Origin: Trogon surrucura
Taxonomy: Eukaryota > Chordata > Aves > Trogoniformes > Trogonidae
DNA: 64,000 nt
Direction: 5' to 3'
Assembly (NCBI GenBank): GCA_020746105.1
Contig: CM036657.1
Span: 5,496,417 to 5,560,416 of the forward strand
Each line of letters starts with the position of its first letter. Position 1 is the stretch's first letter. Under the pieces are notes generated by a model, which did not search any database, was not told where the DNA came from, and was given only the letters and a program-made list of their open reading frames with translations. Shown here piece after piece: positions 9,790 through 21,371 of the stretch. The translations under genes were made by a program, and so were the position numbers.

Positions 9790-10856
9790 ATGGTTGCCAC
9801 CAGACAGAAATCCCCCACGAGAAGGAGTGTGGGGACCCAAACAGTGCTTCAGCACATGGATGCAGCTGTGCAGGCTGCCGGCTACAGGGAGCGCCTGAGC
9901 CTGTGCCTCCCAGAGGCTGCATCTGACAGTGCCTGTGGGAGGGGCAGTCAGTGAGATGACCTTCTCTGCCTTGTGGCAGAGCTAAAAGAAGAAGTGGAGA
10001 GGCTGAGGAGCATCAGGAAGTGTGAAAGAGAGAGACATTGGTGGAGCCACTCCCTGATGCACACACAGAACTCTCCACATGAAACAGGGGATCCCCTCCC
10101 CTCTGGCCATCAGGTCAAAGGAGGGGACCAAAGAGATGGGGGGGAATGGAAACGAGTCCTGGCTCGGAGAGGAAGGCGGGTCCCTGCTCAACCTCCCTCA
10201 CCTGCCCAGTTGCCTCTGCAGAACAGGTATGGGGCTCTGGAACAGGAGAGCCAAGGAAGTGAAGAAGCGGATGGATGTGGAGCCATAGGGCTGACCTCGC
10301 TGAGCAAGTCAGCCCCATGCATCAGGACCAGTTCAACTAAAAAGAAAAGAAGGGTAGTTGTCATTGGTGACTCCATCCTAAGGGGAACAGAGGGTCCCAT
10401 TTGCTGCCCAGACCCAGCCCACAGGGAAGTCTGTTGCCTCCCTGGAGCTCAGATTAGGGACATGACTAAAAACTTCCCAGACTGGTGAGTCCCACTGATT
10501 ATTACCCATTGTTGGTTGTCCAGGCTGGCAGTGATGAGATCAATCATAGAAGTACCAAGAGAATTAAAAAGGACATTAAGTCGTTAGGCCAGGGGATCAA
10601 AGGATCGGGGGCACAGATAGTTTTCTCATCTATCTCTTCAGTAGGTGACAGGAATACTGAAAGGAACAGAAAAGTACATGCAGTTAATGCATGGCTCAAA
10701 GACTGGTGCCACCAGCAATGTTTTGGGTATTATGATCACGGGGAAGTTTATGCAGTACTGGGCATGAGAGATATAGATGGTGTACAACTGTCTAAGAGAG
10801 GGAGGAGAATCCTTGCTGGAGAGTTGGTGGGATTAATCGATAGGGCTTTAAACTAA
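9790..10856 (+). pseudogene. CR1 ORF1, GDSL/SGNH esterase-like
   Basis: Starts at ATG 9790 (MVATRQKSPTRR). A coiled-coil-like stretch (LVAELKEEVERLRSI) lies near 9973-10020, and the esterase domain starts with VVVIGDSILRG at about 10355, whose Ser is the nucleophile of the GDS block. Later blocks read AGSDEI (where GxND is usual) and DGVQLS (where DGVHLS is usual); the missing His suggests a weakened or inactive hydrolase. CR1 ORF1 proteins are RNA-binding/esterase proteins needed for retrotransposition. An in-frame TGA at 9952-9954 and a one-base loss in an A run near 10470, followed by a stop at 10486, split the frame. The minus-strand copy at 62.0-62.8 kb does not have either change. Confidence 0.85.
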
Positions 10857-10999
10857 GTTGGAAGGGGGAAGGGGGTAAAACCCAACTCACTACACATGAG
10901 CCAAGGGGAAGTATCCCAGGGTTAGGCATAAAAGGCACAAGCAACGGTAACAGATGCTCCATTAAATCTCTGAAGTGTCTGTATACCAATGCAAGAAGC

Positions 11000-13741
11000 A
11001 TGGGGAATAAGCAGGGAGAATTAGAAGTCTATGTGCAGCTGGAGAACTATGATCTCATTGCAATTACAGAGACCTGGTGGGACAGGTCACATAACTGGAA
11101 TGTGGGCCTTGATGGTTATGTTCTTTTTAGGAAAGACAGGCCGATGAGGCGAGGTGGGGGAGTTGCTCTTTACGTGAGAGAGCAACTGGAGTGTATTGAG
11201 ATTCATCCAGGGGCAGATGAGGAGCTAGTCGAGAGTTTGTGGGTAAGAATGAAGGGGCAGGCTAGCTTAGGTGATACTGTGGTGGGTGTCTACTACAGAC
11301 CACCTGATCAGGAGGAGGAAGTTGATGAGGCCTTTTCCAGGCAGCTGACAGCAGCCTCTCAATCCCAGGCCCTGGTTCTCATGGGGGATTTCAACTACCC
11401 AGATGTTTGCTGGAAGTCCCACACAGCCAGCCATCCTTAGTCCAGGAGGTTCCTCCAGTGCATCGGTGATAACTTTTTGATGCAAATGGTGGATGAGCCA
11501 ACCAGGAGAGGAGCGCTGCTGGACCTTGTGTTCACCAACAAGGAAGGTCTGGTTGAAGCAGTGAAGGTTGAGGGTAATCTTGGCTGCAGCGACCATGAGA
11601 TAGTGGAGTTCAGGATCTTGTGCGGTAAAAACAGAATAGCAAGCAGGATCGCAACTCTGGACTTCAGAAGGGCCAATTTTGGCCTCTTCAAGCAATTGCT
11701 GGGGGAAACCCCTTGGGACAGGGACCTGAAAGGTAAAGGGGCCCAAGAGAGTTGGTTGGCATTCAAAGACCACTTCTTCGAGGCTCAGGATCACTGCATC
11801 CCAAAAGGTAGGAAATCAAGAAAGAGATCCAGGAGACCTGCATGGTTAACCAGGGATCTGCTGGGCAGACTCAGGTGGAAGGGGAGGGTATATAAATTGT
11901 GGAAGGAAGGGCTGGCCACTTGGGTGGAGTACAGGGCAGCTGTCAGGGAGTGCAGGGGGGCAATCAGAAAAGCTAAGGCCTCCTTGGAATTAAAACTTGT
12001 GAGGGAGGTCAAGGCCAACAGAAAGGGCTTCTTCAAATATATTGCTGACAAAACTAACACTAGGGGCAATGTACGCCCTCTGGTGAATGAGGTGGGTGCC
12101 CAGGAGACAGAGGACAGAAAGAAGGCAGAGTTGCTGAATGCCTTCTTTGCCTCTGTCTACACTGCTGGAGACCGTCCTCAGGAGCCTCAGTCCCCTGAGG
12201 CCCCAGAGGAAGTCAAGATAAAGGAGGAGTCTGCCCTGATTGATGAGGAGTGGGTTAAGGATCAATTTGAACACTTAAACATTCATAAATTCATGGGCCC
12301 TGATGGGATGCACCCACAGGTGCTGAGGGAGCTGGCAGGAGTCATTGCTAGGCCACTCTCCATCATCTTTGGTAAGTCGTGGGTAACAGGTGAGGTGCCT
12401 GAAGACTGGAGGACAGCGAATGTCACTCCACTCTATAAAAAGGGCAGGAAGGAGGACCCGGGTAACTACAGACCGGTCAGCCTCACCTCCATCCCTGGAA
12501 AGGTGATGGAACATCTTATTCTTGACGCTGTCTCTAGGCATATCAAGGATAAGAAGTTTATTAGGAGCAGTCAGCATGGCTTTGCCAAGGGGAAGTCATG
12601 TTTAACCAACCTGATAGCCTTTTATGAAGACATAACCAGGTGGATGGATGGTGGCCGTGCAGTGGATGTGGTCTATCTGGATATCAGCAAGGCATTTGAC
12701 ACCGTCTCGCACAACATCCTCATAGGTAAACTGAGAAAGTGTGGTCTGGATGACCAAGTAGTGAGGTGGGTCACTAACTGTTTGAAGGGAAGAAGTCACA
12801 GAGTTGTGGTCAATGGGGCAGAGTCTGGCTGGATGCCTGTGTCTAGTGGGGTCCCTCAGGGGTCAGTGCTTGGGCCAGTGCTATTTAATATATTTTTCAA
12901 TGACCTGGACGAGGGATTAGAGAATGTTGTCAGCAAGTTTGCTGATGATACGAAATTGGGAAGAGTGATTGACACCCCAGAAGGCTGTGCAGCCATTCAG
13001 AGAGACCCAGACAGGCTGGAGGACTGGGCGGGGAGAAATCTAATGAAGTTTAACAAGGGCAAGTGTAGAGTTTTGCACTTGGGAAAGAATAACCCCATGT
13101 GCCATTATAGATTGGGGACTGCCCTGCTGGAGAGCAGCGTAGGGGAAAGGGACCTGGGGGTTCTAGTGGACAGCAGGATGACCATACGCCAGCAATGTGC
13201 CCTCGTGACCAAGAAGGCCAATGGCATCCTGGGGTGTATTAGAAGGGGAGTAGCAAGTAGGTCAAGAGAAGTCCTCCTGCCTCTCTACTCTGCCCTGGTG
13301 AGGCCGCATCTGGAATATTGTGTCCATTTCTGGGCCCCTCAGTTCAAGAAGGACAGGGAGCTGCTTGAGAGAGTCCAGCGCAGAGCCACAAAGATGGTTA
13401 AGGGAGTGGAGCATCTCCCTGATGAGGAAAGGTTGAAGGAGCTGGGTCTCTTTAGCTTGGAGAAGAGGAGGCTGAGGGGTGACCCCATTAATGTTTATAA
13501 ATATGTCAAGGGGGAATGTCAGGAAGATGGAGCCAGGCTCTTTTCAGCGGCGTCCGCTGACAGGACAAGGGGCAATGGGTGGAAGCTGGAACATAGGAGG
13601 TTCCATAAAAATATGAGGAAAAACTTTTTTACTGTGAGGGTGACCGAGCACTGGAACAGGCTGCCCAGGGAGGTTGTGGAATCTCCTTCTTTGGAGACAT
13701 TCAAAACCCGCCTGGACATGTTCCTGTGCGCTCTACTGTAG
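11000..13741 (+). pseudogene. CR1 ORF2, endonuclease and reverse transcriptase
   Basis: The AP-type endonuclease starts around LYTNARSMGNKQ at 10979 and has the TETWWD and GDFNYPD blocks. The RT follows with [15 protein letters not shown] (about 12680), [10 protein letters not shown] (about 12850) and the catalytic FADDTKLG (about 12940), and ends in [10 protein letters not shown]. The first ATG in frame is 11000; the true start may be slightly upstream. A single in-frame TAG at 11438-11440, inside the endonuclease, interrupts an otherwise open frame of 914 codons. With only one stop this is the least damaged polymerase gene in the window. The product would nick the target and copy CR1 RNA at the chromosome. 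Confidence 0.93.
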
Positions 13742-13828
13742 GTGATCCTGCTCTGGCGGGGGGTTGGACTAGATGATCTTTGAGGTCCCTTCCAACCTCT
13801 AACATTCTGTGTGATTCTGTGTGAACTT

Positions 13829-14534
13829 CACCATCTTTCATCATCACCCACCAAGTAGTTCGAGGTCCTTGAGCGAAAGCAACCCCACGAATGGGTTTGC
13901 CTTTGCCCTAAGCAGGAAATACCCAGACAGTCTTCCCCAAGAAATTCCTTTCATACACCACAGGGACTTTATCTCCCTCTACTGTATGCAAAGGCTCTGA
14001 ATGAGCAGGACCAGCACGATTGATGGATCCTCTGGTGTTAACTAACCAGGTGGCATGTGCTAAATGCTTGTCTCAGTTTTTAAAAGTTCCACCTCCCATT
14101 GCTTTCAGAGTAGTTTTTAACAGTCCATTGTATCCTTCAATTTTCCCAGAGGCTTGTGCATGATAAGGGATGTGATATACCCACTGGATACCATGTTCTT
14201 TAGCCCAGTTGTCTATAAGATTGTTTTTGAAATGAGTCCCATTATCTGATTCATTTCTTTCTGGAGTGCCATGTCGCCACAAGATCTGCTTTTCTAGGCC
14301 CAAGATAGTGTTTTGAGCAGTGGCGTGAGGCACAGGATATGTTTCTGACCATCCTGCGGTTGCTTCTACCATAGGGAGCACATAGCACTTACCCTGGCGA
14401 GTTAGAAGAAGTGTGATGTAATCAATCAGCCAGGCCTCCCCATACCTATATTTTAACCATCGTTTCCCATACCACAAAGGTTTTAAACGCTTAGCTTGCT
14501 TAATTTCGGCGCATATTTCACAGTCGTAGATAAC
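13829..14534 (-). pseudogene. pol: ERVL-like integrase core and C-terminus
   Basis: Minus strand. The DDE catalytic triad is visible: Asp in LIDYI (about 14420), Asp in ESDNGTHF (about 14245) and Glu in SGKIEGYN (about 14145). The 405-base open frame at 14477-14073 covers the core; the C-terminal part (14070-13829) is in another frame. Integrase would insert the cDNA into host DNA. It is separated from the RNase H portion by a stop near 14535. Confidence 0.85.
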
Positions 14535-15480
14535 CTACGCAATAGCGTCCATAGTTAAATCCACCCCTCGTTCACGAGCCCATCTGTATGTTCCATCTCT
14601 TCCCTGATGTCCTGAAGTGTTGTGGGCCCACCGAGCTAGAAACAGTTCACCTTTATGTTCCCAGTCCAAGTCTATTTGGAACACGTGAGCAGCCTGATCC
14701 ACTTGTTGGTTGTGTCGATGTTCCTCAGTGGAACGACTTTTGGGCACATGAGCATCTACGTGACGTACCTTTACAACTAAGTTCTCTGGCCGAGCATCAA
14801 TGTCTTGCCATAGTTCAGCAGCCCAAATAGGCTTACCTCTGTGCTGCCAGTTATTGTGCTTCCACTGTTTTAACCAACCCCAAAAAGCATTTGCCACCAT
14901 CCACGAATCAGTATAAAGATAGAGCACTGGCCATTTTTCCCCTTCAGCAATGTATAAGGCCAGCTGCGTGGCTTTTACCTCTGCAAACTGACTCGATCCT
15001 CCTTCTCCCTCATTTGCCTTTGCAGCTCTATGTGTGGGACTCCACACAGCAGCTTTCCACTTAGGACAATTTCCTACAAGGCGGCAAGATCCATCAGTGA
15101 ATAGGGCATACTGCTTTTCATTATCTGCTAACTGATTATATGGTGGAGATTCTTCAGCACATGTCACCACCTCCTTAGGGGGCACTGCAAGGTCTTTGCC
15201 TTGTGGCCAGTCTGCGATCACCTCTAAAAGTCCTGGACAATTGTGATGACCCATTCGAGCTCTCTGTGTAATTAGGGCAGTCCATTTACTCCATGTAGCA
15301 TCGGTGGCATGATGTGTGGAAGGAACTTTACTCTTGAACATCCAGTTTAGGACTGGTATTCGTGGTACTAGGAGAAGCTGTGCCTCAGTACCAATCACAT
15401 CTGAAGCAGCTTTAACTCCTTCATATGCAGCCAATATTTCTTTTTCTGTTGCAGTATAGTTGGCCTCAGAGCCTCGATAT
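14535..15480 (-). pseudogene. pol: ERVL-like RT C-terminus, RNase H and integrase zinc-binding end
   Basis: A 300-codon open frame (15434-14535). RNase H is identified by YALFTDGSC (first Asp) at about 15110, the YTDSW block (about 14910) and the final Asp in NQQVDQAAH (about 14700). The start of integrase follows with an H-x-H-type segment WAHNTSGHQGRDG. The matching region in the plus fragment ends earlier, at 32597, and the 59.7 kb copy lacks it. Confidence 0.85.
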
Positions 15481-16860
15481 TTTCAGCTCCAAAATCCTAA
15501 GGGTCGACCTCGAGTTTCTCCTGGTGCCCTCTGCCAGAGGCTCCAGGCAGGACCATTGTCCCCAGCTGTGGTGTATAGCAAATTTTTAATATCTTGCCCT
15601 GTTCGGATTGGTCCAAGAGCTGCTGCCTGTACAATCTCCTGATTTGTCAAAGGCCTGTTGCTGTTCAGGGCCTCATTGAAATTTGTTTTTCTTTTGAGTC
15701 ACATCAAAAAGAGGTTTCACAATCTGACTATAACCAGGAATATGCATTCTCCAGAAACCCACAGTGCCTAAGAAGGATTCTGTTTCTTTATTGTTAGTTG
15801 GTGGCAACACAGCTGATATTGTGTCAATCACGTCTATTGGGATCTGGCGACGTCCGTCTTGCCATTTCATTCCCAAATACTGGATCTCTCCTGCAGGCCC
15901 CTTGACCTTGTTTCTCTTTATGGCAAAACCAGCGTCTAAAAGAATCTCAATTATTTTCTTACCTTTCGTGAACACTTCTTCTGCTGTGTTACCCCATACA
16001 ATGATGTCATCAATGTATTGCAGATGTTCTGGAGCTCCACCCCTCTCCAGGGCAGTATGGATCAGTCCATGGCAGATGGTAGGGCTGTGTTTCCACCCCT
16101 GGGGCAGTCGATTCCAGGTGTACTGGATACCCCTTCAGGTGAAAGCAAACTGCGGCCTGCATTCTGCTGCTACAGGAATAGAGAAAAATGCATTAGCAAT
16201 GTCAGTTGTGGCATACCACTTAGCTGCCTTGGACTCCAGCTCATACTGAAGATCTAACATGTCCGGCACGGCAGCACTCATCAGTGGTGTAACCTCATTT
16301 AGGCCACGATAGTCTACAGCCAATCTCCATTCTCCATCAGACTTTCGCACAGGCCAGATAGGACTGTTAAATGGTGAGCGAGCTTTGCTGATCACTCCTT
16401 GGCTTTCTAGTTGACGTATCAGCTTATGGATGGGAACTACAGAGTCTCGGTTGGTACGATATTGTCGTTGATGCACCGTTTTAGTATCAATTGGTACCTG
16501 TTGTTCTTCAGTTTTCATCAACCTTATGACACTAGACTCCTCTGACAGTTTGGGCAAGCTAGACAGCTGATCATTGTCCTCAGTCTCCACAGCTCCTATG
16601 CCAAAAGCCCATCGATACCCTCTTGGATCCTTATAATACCCTTTCTTGAGGAAGTCTATGCCAAGGATGCATGGGGCATTTGGACCAGTCACTATAGGGT
16701 GCTTTTTCCACATATTCCCAGCAAGACTCATTTCAGCCTCCAACACAGACAGTTGTTGAGAACCGCCCATCACTCCAGAAATAGTAACAGTTTCAGTATC
16801 TGTATGATTCGATGGCATTAGGGTCCACTGTGCACCAGTGTCCACCAGAGCTCTTTATTT
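15481..16860 (-). pseudogene. pol: ERVL-like protease and reverse transcriptase
   Basis: The protease starts with VDTGAQWTLMP (active-site DTGA) at about 16845 and continues into RT in one 236-codon frame (16845-16135), including RSPFNSPIWPVRKSDGEW and DYRGLNEV. The catalytic YIDDIIVWG lies at about 16010 but in a broken frame, with the thumb at 15975-15673. Protease and RT share a frame without an intervening stop, as expected for a single pro-pol product. Three homologous copies in the window keep this region best. Confidence 0.87.
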
Positions 16861-16999
16861 TTGTGGTTCTAATGTGCCAGGCCACCGAATCCACACAGTC
16901 CAGTAAACTCGGTTGTCCCTCTCCTCCACCTGGCTGGAGGCAGGGTCCCTCTAATTTTGAGGCTGATTCACAGGGTTTACCTGATTCACAGTATTGGTA

Positions 17000-17640
17000 T
17001 TAACTACATTTACATTCTGATTATTCCTTCTTGTGGCAGATTGTTGTCTTCTGTTTGTGTTTCACAAATTGGATACTCGTTCCCTTATAGAAGAAGTAGG
17101 TTTTCCATCCCAGCTCCTCATGTCCTCACCATATCCACGTAGGAAAATCCACAAGTCATTCCGTGACAAGTTGCCATCATTTATAGTTGATCTTGAAGGT
17201 CTGTATTTTCTAATGGCATCAACGCGGCTCCATTGAGGTCTGTCATCTCTCTTGGACAATGTATCAATCAGCTTCTCTAACGATTGATTGGTTTTCTGAA
17301 ATGATTCACTATTTTCCTCGGTTGCTTGATTGGTTTTCTCAATTGCTCTCTCAATTGATTCATTGTTTTTCTCCATTGCTATCTCAATCGATTGATTGGT
17401 TTTCTCCATTGCTATCTCAATTGCTTTCTCAATTGATTTCTCCAGTGATCTGTTGTTTTCCTCAATTAATTTTTCCACGGCAGCAATGTGAATTTGTTGA
17501 GGATTGGCAGTACTGTCTTCATACTGTCACGCTTTGTTGGCCACTTCACTCACTCTTGGTACCTCACCATCTCCATCTAATGCCCAGACCATCGTCGACA
17601 ATGTGTCCTTGTATACTGCTTGTATACTGGTATATACTGA
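17000..17640 (-). pseudogene. gag: ERVL-like gag with repeated coiled coil
   Basis: A 139-codon minus-strand frame (17478-17062) begins with a coiled coil built from imperfect repeats of about 11-12 residues (for example EIAMEKTNQSI, EIAMEKNNESI and ERAIEKTNQAT), then a basic segment (SRVDAIRKYRPSRS) and a small GYGEDMRSW block. There is no CCHC knuckle, as in spuma/ERVL Gag. The plus-strand relative at 30.5 kb has fewer repeat units. The frame breaks near 17060 and the 5' end near 17640 abuts satellite. Confidence 0.7.
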
Positions 17641-17992
17641 CATCAGGCTGAATCCTATGGTGCAGGGTCCTGGTTAGGGTTAGGGTTCAGAAATCCATAG
17701 TGCCTGGAGCTGCAGAGCCACGTGGGCTGGACAAGGCGTTCCAAGGGGAGCATGGCGCTGCACCAATAGTACTCCACCCACACCTTTCTGATTTTGGGAC
17801 ACCCATGGCAGTTATGACATGAGGATGAACCCTGAGGTGCAGGGTCCTAGTTAGGGTTAGGTTTGAGAGATCCATAGATCCTGGAGCTGCAGAGACACTT
17901 GACCTGGACAAGGCATTCTAAGGGGAGCATGGAATTGCACCAACAGTGCTCCACCCACACATTTCTCATTTTGGATCACCCATTGCCATTAT
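17640..17992 (+). repeat. 177-bp satellite, about 2 monomers, plus orientation
   Basis: Two monomers with the GGGTTAGGGTTAGGG stretch at about 17675. Bounded by the ERVL gag remnant and by the CR1 3' tail, which inserted at the CCATTAT position of a monomer. Confidence 0.88.
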
Positions 17993-18113
17993 CACAGAAT
18001 AACAGAATCACAGAATCACAGAATGTTAGAGGTTGGAAGGGACCTCAAAGATCATCTAGTCCAACCCCCCTGCCAGAGCAGAATCACCTACAGCACACTG
18101 CACAGGAAGGCAT

Positions 18114-19320
18114 TGTCGTGGTTTGACCCTGGCCGGCCGCCAGGTACCCACACAGCCGCTCTCTCAGTCCCCCTTCACTGCTAAACAGGGGGAGAAAATA
18201 TTTCCAAGGGCTTAGGGTTCGAGATAAGGACAGGGAGATCACTCTCATTCACGGTCCCAGGCAAAACAGACTCAGTTATGGGGAAATTAGGTATATTTAT
18301 TAAAAGAACTAATCAGAGAGGAGTAGTGAGAAGTAAGATAAAGCAAACAGATCTTAAACAGAACACCTTCCCCCCATCCCTCCCTTCTTCCCGGGCTTAA
18401 CACCAATCCCGGTTTCTCCACCTCCTCCCCCCTCCGAGCGGTGCAGGGGGACAGGGAATGGGGGTTGTGGTCAGTTCATCCGACATTGGTTTCACCGCTT
18501 CTTCACTCCGGGGGAGGACTCTTCACTCCGGGGGAGGACTCTTCACTCTTCCCCAGGCCATTGTGGGGTCCCTCTCACGGGAGACAAGCTTCACGCTCTC
18601 TTCTCCGGCGTGAGTCGTCCCACGAAGGGCAATTCATCACAAACTGCCCAACATGAGACACCTCACGAGGGGCAGCCTACCCCTCGCGAGTCTGAGGCGC
18701 AGTCCTTCAGGGGAAACTGCTCGAGTGTGAGCCATCCGCAGGGTCCCAAAAGTCCCATCAGCCAACCTGCTCCAGCATGGGCATTCCTCTCTTCCACGGG
18801 CTACAGGTTCTGGCAGCGACTTGCTCTGATGCGGGCTTCCCACGGGCTACAGTCCCCTTTCAGGCATCCACCCACACGGCGTGGAGTCCTCTACATGGTG
18901 GACATCTAAGCGGTGATCCTCACGGTGGGCATCTGCACCCCGCCCATGGTGCTGCAGGGGAACAACCCGCTTCACCATGGTCTTCACCACGGACCCGGGG
19001 ACTCTCTGCTCCAGTGCCTGGAGCTCATCCTCCCCCCCCTCCTTCTTCACTGACCTTGGTGTCTGCACAGATTCTCACTCCTCCATCTCTGTGCCAGCTG
19101 TTGTGGCACAGTTCTTTTCCCCGTTCTTAAATATGTTTTCACAGAGGCGTTCCTCTGCTATGACTTTACTGATAGGCTCAGCCTTGGCCAGCAGCGGGTC
19201 CCTCTTTGGAGCCGACTGGCATTGGCTCTATCAAACTCGGGTAGCTTCTAGTAGCTTCTTAGAGAAGCCACCCTGCAGCTCCCCACCCCCCAACCCCCCC
19301 CCCGCCGCCAAACCAAAACA
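18114..19320 (-). mobile_element. solo LTR, family F (about 1.2 kb)
   Basis: The minus strand begins TGTTTTGG at 19320 and ends CCACGACA at 18114. It has TATTTAAGAA at about 19130 (promoter side) and AATAAATA at about 18298. The flanks share GCAT, and CR1 sequence resumes on either side, so the LTR is inserted in the CR1. A tandem duplication of about 22 bp (CTTCACTCCGGGGGAGGACT) lies at about 18500-18545. Its U3 region matches 52122-52320. The long GC-rich open frames across it are non-coding. Confidence 0.8.
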
Positions 19321-19401
19321 GCATCCAGGCAGGTTTTGAATCCCTCCAAAGAAGTTGACTCCACAACCTCCCTGGGCAGCCTGTTCCAGTGCTCTGTCAC
19401 C

Positions 19402-19844
19402 TGTGGATACCCTACATTTTTGTTAACTGTGCTGGCAGCACTGCGTTTCAGAGTTAAGACTTTGGTCCTTGAGCTCTTTTCTAAACAAGTACATAACTCT
19501 TGCTTGCTAATTATGAAAAGAGACCCTAATCAGCCAAGTACAGCTCATGTTGAGAACTTGTCCATGAGAATTAACTGATAAGACACTTCCTGTACACCAG
19601 ATATGCATGGGAGTGTACAGGAGAGTATGATCAAAAGAGACCTGGGAAGGTCTGTTTTCCCTGTGTGATAAGAGAGGGATTGAAGGAATACATGAGCTAA
19701 TAACAATCCTGGCTGTATAGTCTGATCTCTTGTTTGTAACCCAAAAATAGTGCTTCGTGCTACTAGGTATAAATATTTGTGCCTGCTTCAAATAAACTGA
19801 ATTCCGTTTTCCACCATCTTGGAGTTCGTGCATGCTTCTCAGCA
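19402..19844 (+). mobile_element. solo LTR, family A
   Basis: A 443-bp copy of the LTR at 3293-3735, beginning TGTGGATACC, with AATAAA at about 19791 and ending CAGCA. Flanked by GTCACC (19396-19401) and GTCACT (19845-19850), a 6-bp duplication with one change, inside the CR1 3' coding end. Confidence 0.92.
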
Positions 19845-20821
19845 GTCACTCACCATGAAAAAATTTTTTCTCATATTTTTATGGAACCTCCTATGTTCCA
19901 GCTTCCACCCATTGTCCCTTGTCCTGTCAATGGACGCCGCTGAAAAGAGCCTGGCACCATCCTCCTGACACTCCCCCTTGACATATTTATAAACATAAAT
20001 GAGGTCACCCCTCAGCCTCCTCTTCTCCAAGTTAAAGAGACCCAGCTCCTTCAACCTTTCCTCATCAGGGAGATGCTCCACTCCCTTCATCATCTTTGTG
20101 GGTCTGCACTGGACTCTCTCAAGTAACTCCCTGTCCTTCTTAAAATGAGGGGCCCAGAACTGGACACAATATTCCAGATGCGGTCTCACCAGGGCAGAGT
20201 AGAGGGGCAGGAGGACTTCTCTTGACCTACTTGCTACTCCCCTTCTAATACACCCCAGGATGCCATTGGCCTTCTTGGCCACGAGGGCACATTGCTGGCT
20301 CATGGTCATCCTGCTGTCCACTAGAACCCCCAGGTCCCTTTCCCGTGCACTGCTCTCCAGCAGGGCAGTCCCCAATCTATAATGGCACATGGGGTTATTC
20401 TTTCCCAAGTGCAAAACTCTACACTTGCCCTTGTTAAACTTCATTAGATTTTTCCCTGCCCAGCCCTCCAGCCTGTCTAAGATTCTCTGAACGGCTGCAC
20501 AGATTTCTGGTGTGTCAATCAGTCTTCCCAGTTTTGTGTCATTAGCAAACTTGCTGACAACACTCTCTAATCCCTCGTCCAGGTCATTCATGAATATACT
20601 GAACAGCACCGGCCCGAGCACTGACCCCTGAGGGACCCCACTAGACACAGGCATCCAGCCAGACTCTGCCCCATTGACCACAACTCTCTGGCTTCTTCCC
20701 TTCAACCAATTAGCAACCCACCTCACTACTTGGTCATCCAGACCACACTTTCTCAGTTTACCTATGAGGATGCTGTGCGAGACGGTGTCAAAGGCCTTGC
20801 TGATATCCAGATAGACCACAA

Positions 20822-21371
20822 TTGTGACATCAGGCTGAACCCAGAGGTGCATGGTCCTGGTTAGGGTTAGTGTTCAGACATCCATAGAGCCTGCATCTGC
20901 AGAGACACTTGGGCTGGAAAAGGCATTCGAAGGGAGGCACAGCACTGCACCAGCCGTGCTCCACCCACATCTTTTGGATTTTGGCACAGCCATGGCTATT
21001 ACGACATCAGGCTGAACATCAATGTGTAGGGTCCTTTTTAGGGTTAGGGTTCAGAAATCTATAGAACCTGGAGCTCTAGACACACGTGGGAAGGACAAGG
21101 CATCCCAAGGGGAGCATGGCACTGCACCAACAGTCTTCCACTCACACATTTCTGATTTTGGGACACCCATGGCCATTACGATATCAGGCTGAACCCTGAG
21201 CAGCGGAGTCCTGGTCAGGATTAGTGTTCAGAGATCCATAAAGAATGGAGCTGCAGAGACACATGGGCTGGACAAGGCATTGGAAGGGGAGCACGGCACT
21301 GCACCAACAGTGCTCCACCCACACATTTCTGATCTTGGGACAGCCATGCCCATAGAGACATCAGGATGAAC
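20822..21371 (+). repeat. 177-bp satellite, about 3 monomers, plus orientation
   Basis: Diverged monomers between a CR1 and provirus B. The last complete block, ATGAAC at 21366-21371, is the left target duplication of provirus B. Confidence 0.88.

Larger units (their letters stand above)
9332..13821 (+). mobile_element. CR1 LINE, nearly full length (about 4.5 kb)
   Basis: Contains a GC-rich 5' UTR (9332-9789), ORF1 (esterase type), ORF2 (endonuclease plus reverse transcriptase) and the 3' UTR ending in ATTCTGTG repeats. A 7-bp duplication TGAACTT flanks it (9325-9331 and 13822-13828). The 5' end coincides, within the limits of reading, with that of the other long CR1 at about 63200, suggesting both start near the true transcription start. 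Most CR1 copies are short 3' pieces, so two long copies in one window are unusual. Both ORFs carry inactivating changes. Confidence 0.92.
8144..17640 (-). mobile_element. ERVL-like (class III) provirus split by a CR1
   Basis: Minus-strand element: gag-like coiled coil (17.6-17.0 kb), protease and RT (16.9-15.5 kb), RNase H (15.5-14.5 kb), integrase (14.5-13.8 kb), a non-coding 3' region (9331-8948) and 3' LTR (8144-8947). A CR1 at 9332-13821 splits it; both CR1 flanks carry TGAACTT, so 9331 and 13829 were once adjacent. No zinc knuckle and no env were seen, and RT has YIDD; these features fit ERVL/spuma-like class III. The 5' LTR is missing; the gag end abuts satellite. Related pieces are at 30.5-32.6 kb, 51.0 kb (solo LTR) and 59.5-61.0 kb. 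Confidence 0.82.
17993..20821 (-). mobile_element. CR1 LINE, 5'-truncated, carrying two solo LTRs
   Basis: Minus-strand CR1. The 3' tail (CACAGAATCACAGAAT) is at 17993 and the 5' truncation at about 20821. The RT is largely open (20852-19839, including [19 protein letters not shown] and FANDTKLG, where the usual FADD is changed to FAND). Two LTRs interrupt it at 18114-19320 and 19402-19844. Satellite on both sides (ATTAT / ATTGT) indicates insertion into a single monomer. It belongs to the same subfamily as the long CR1 at 9.3 kb. Confidence 0.92.

Noticed and set aside
17259..17651. CRISPR-like short repeats
   Set aside because: The repeats are contiguous, imperfect and in phase with a minus-strand coiled-coil reading frame; there are no spacers.
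18440..19130. GC-rich open frames of 70-120 codons
   Set aside because: They lie in the R/U5 part of a solo LTR flanked by CR1; the composition, not coding, keeps them open.
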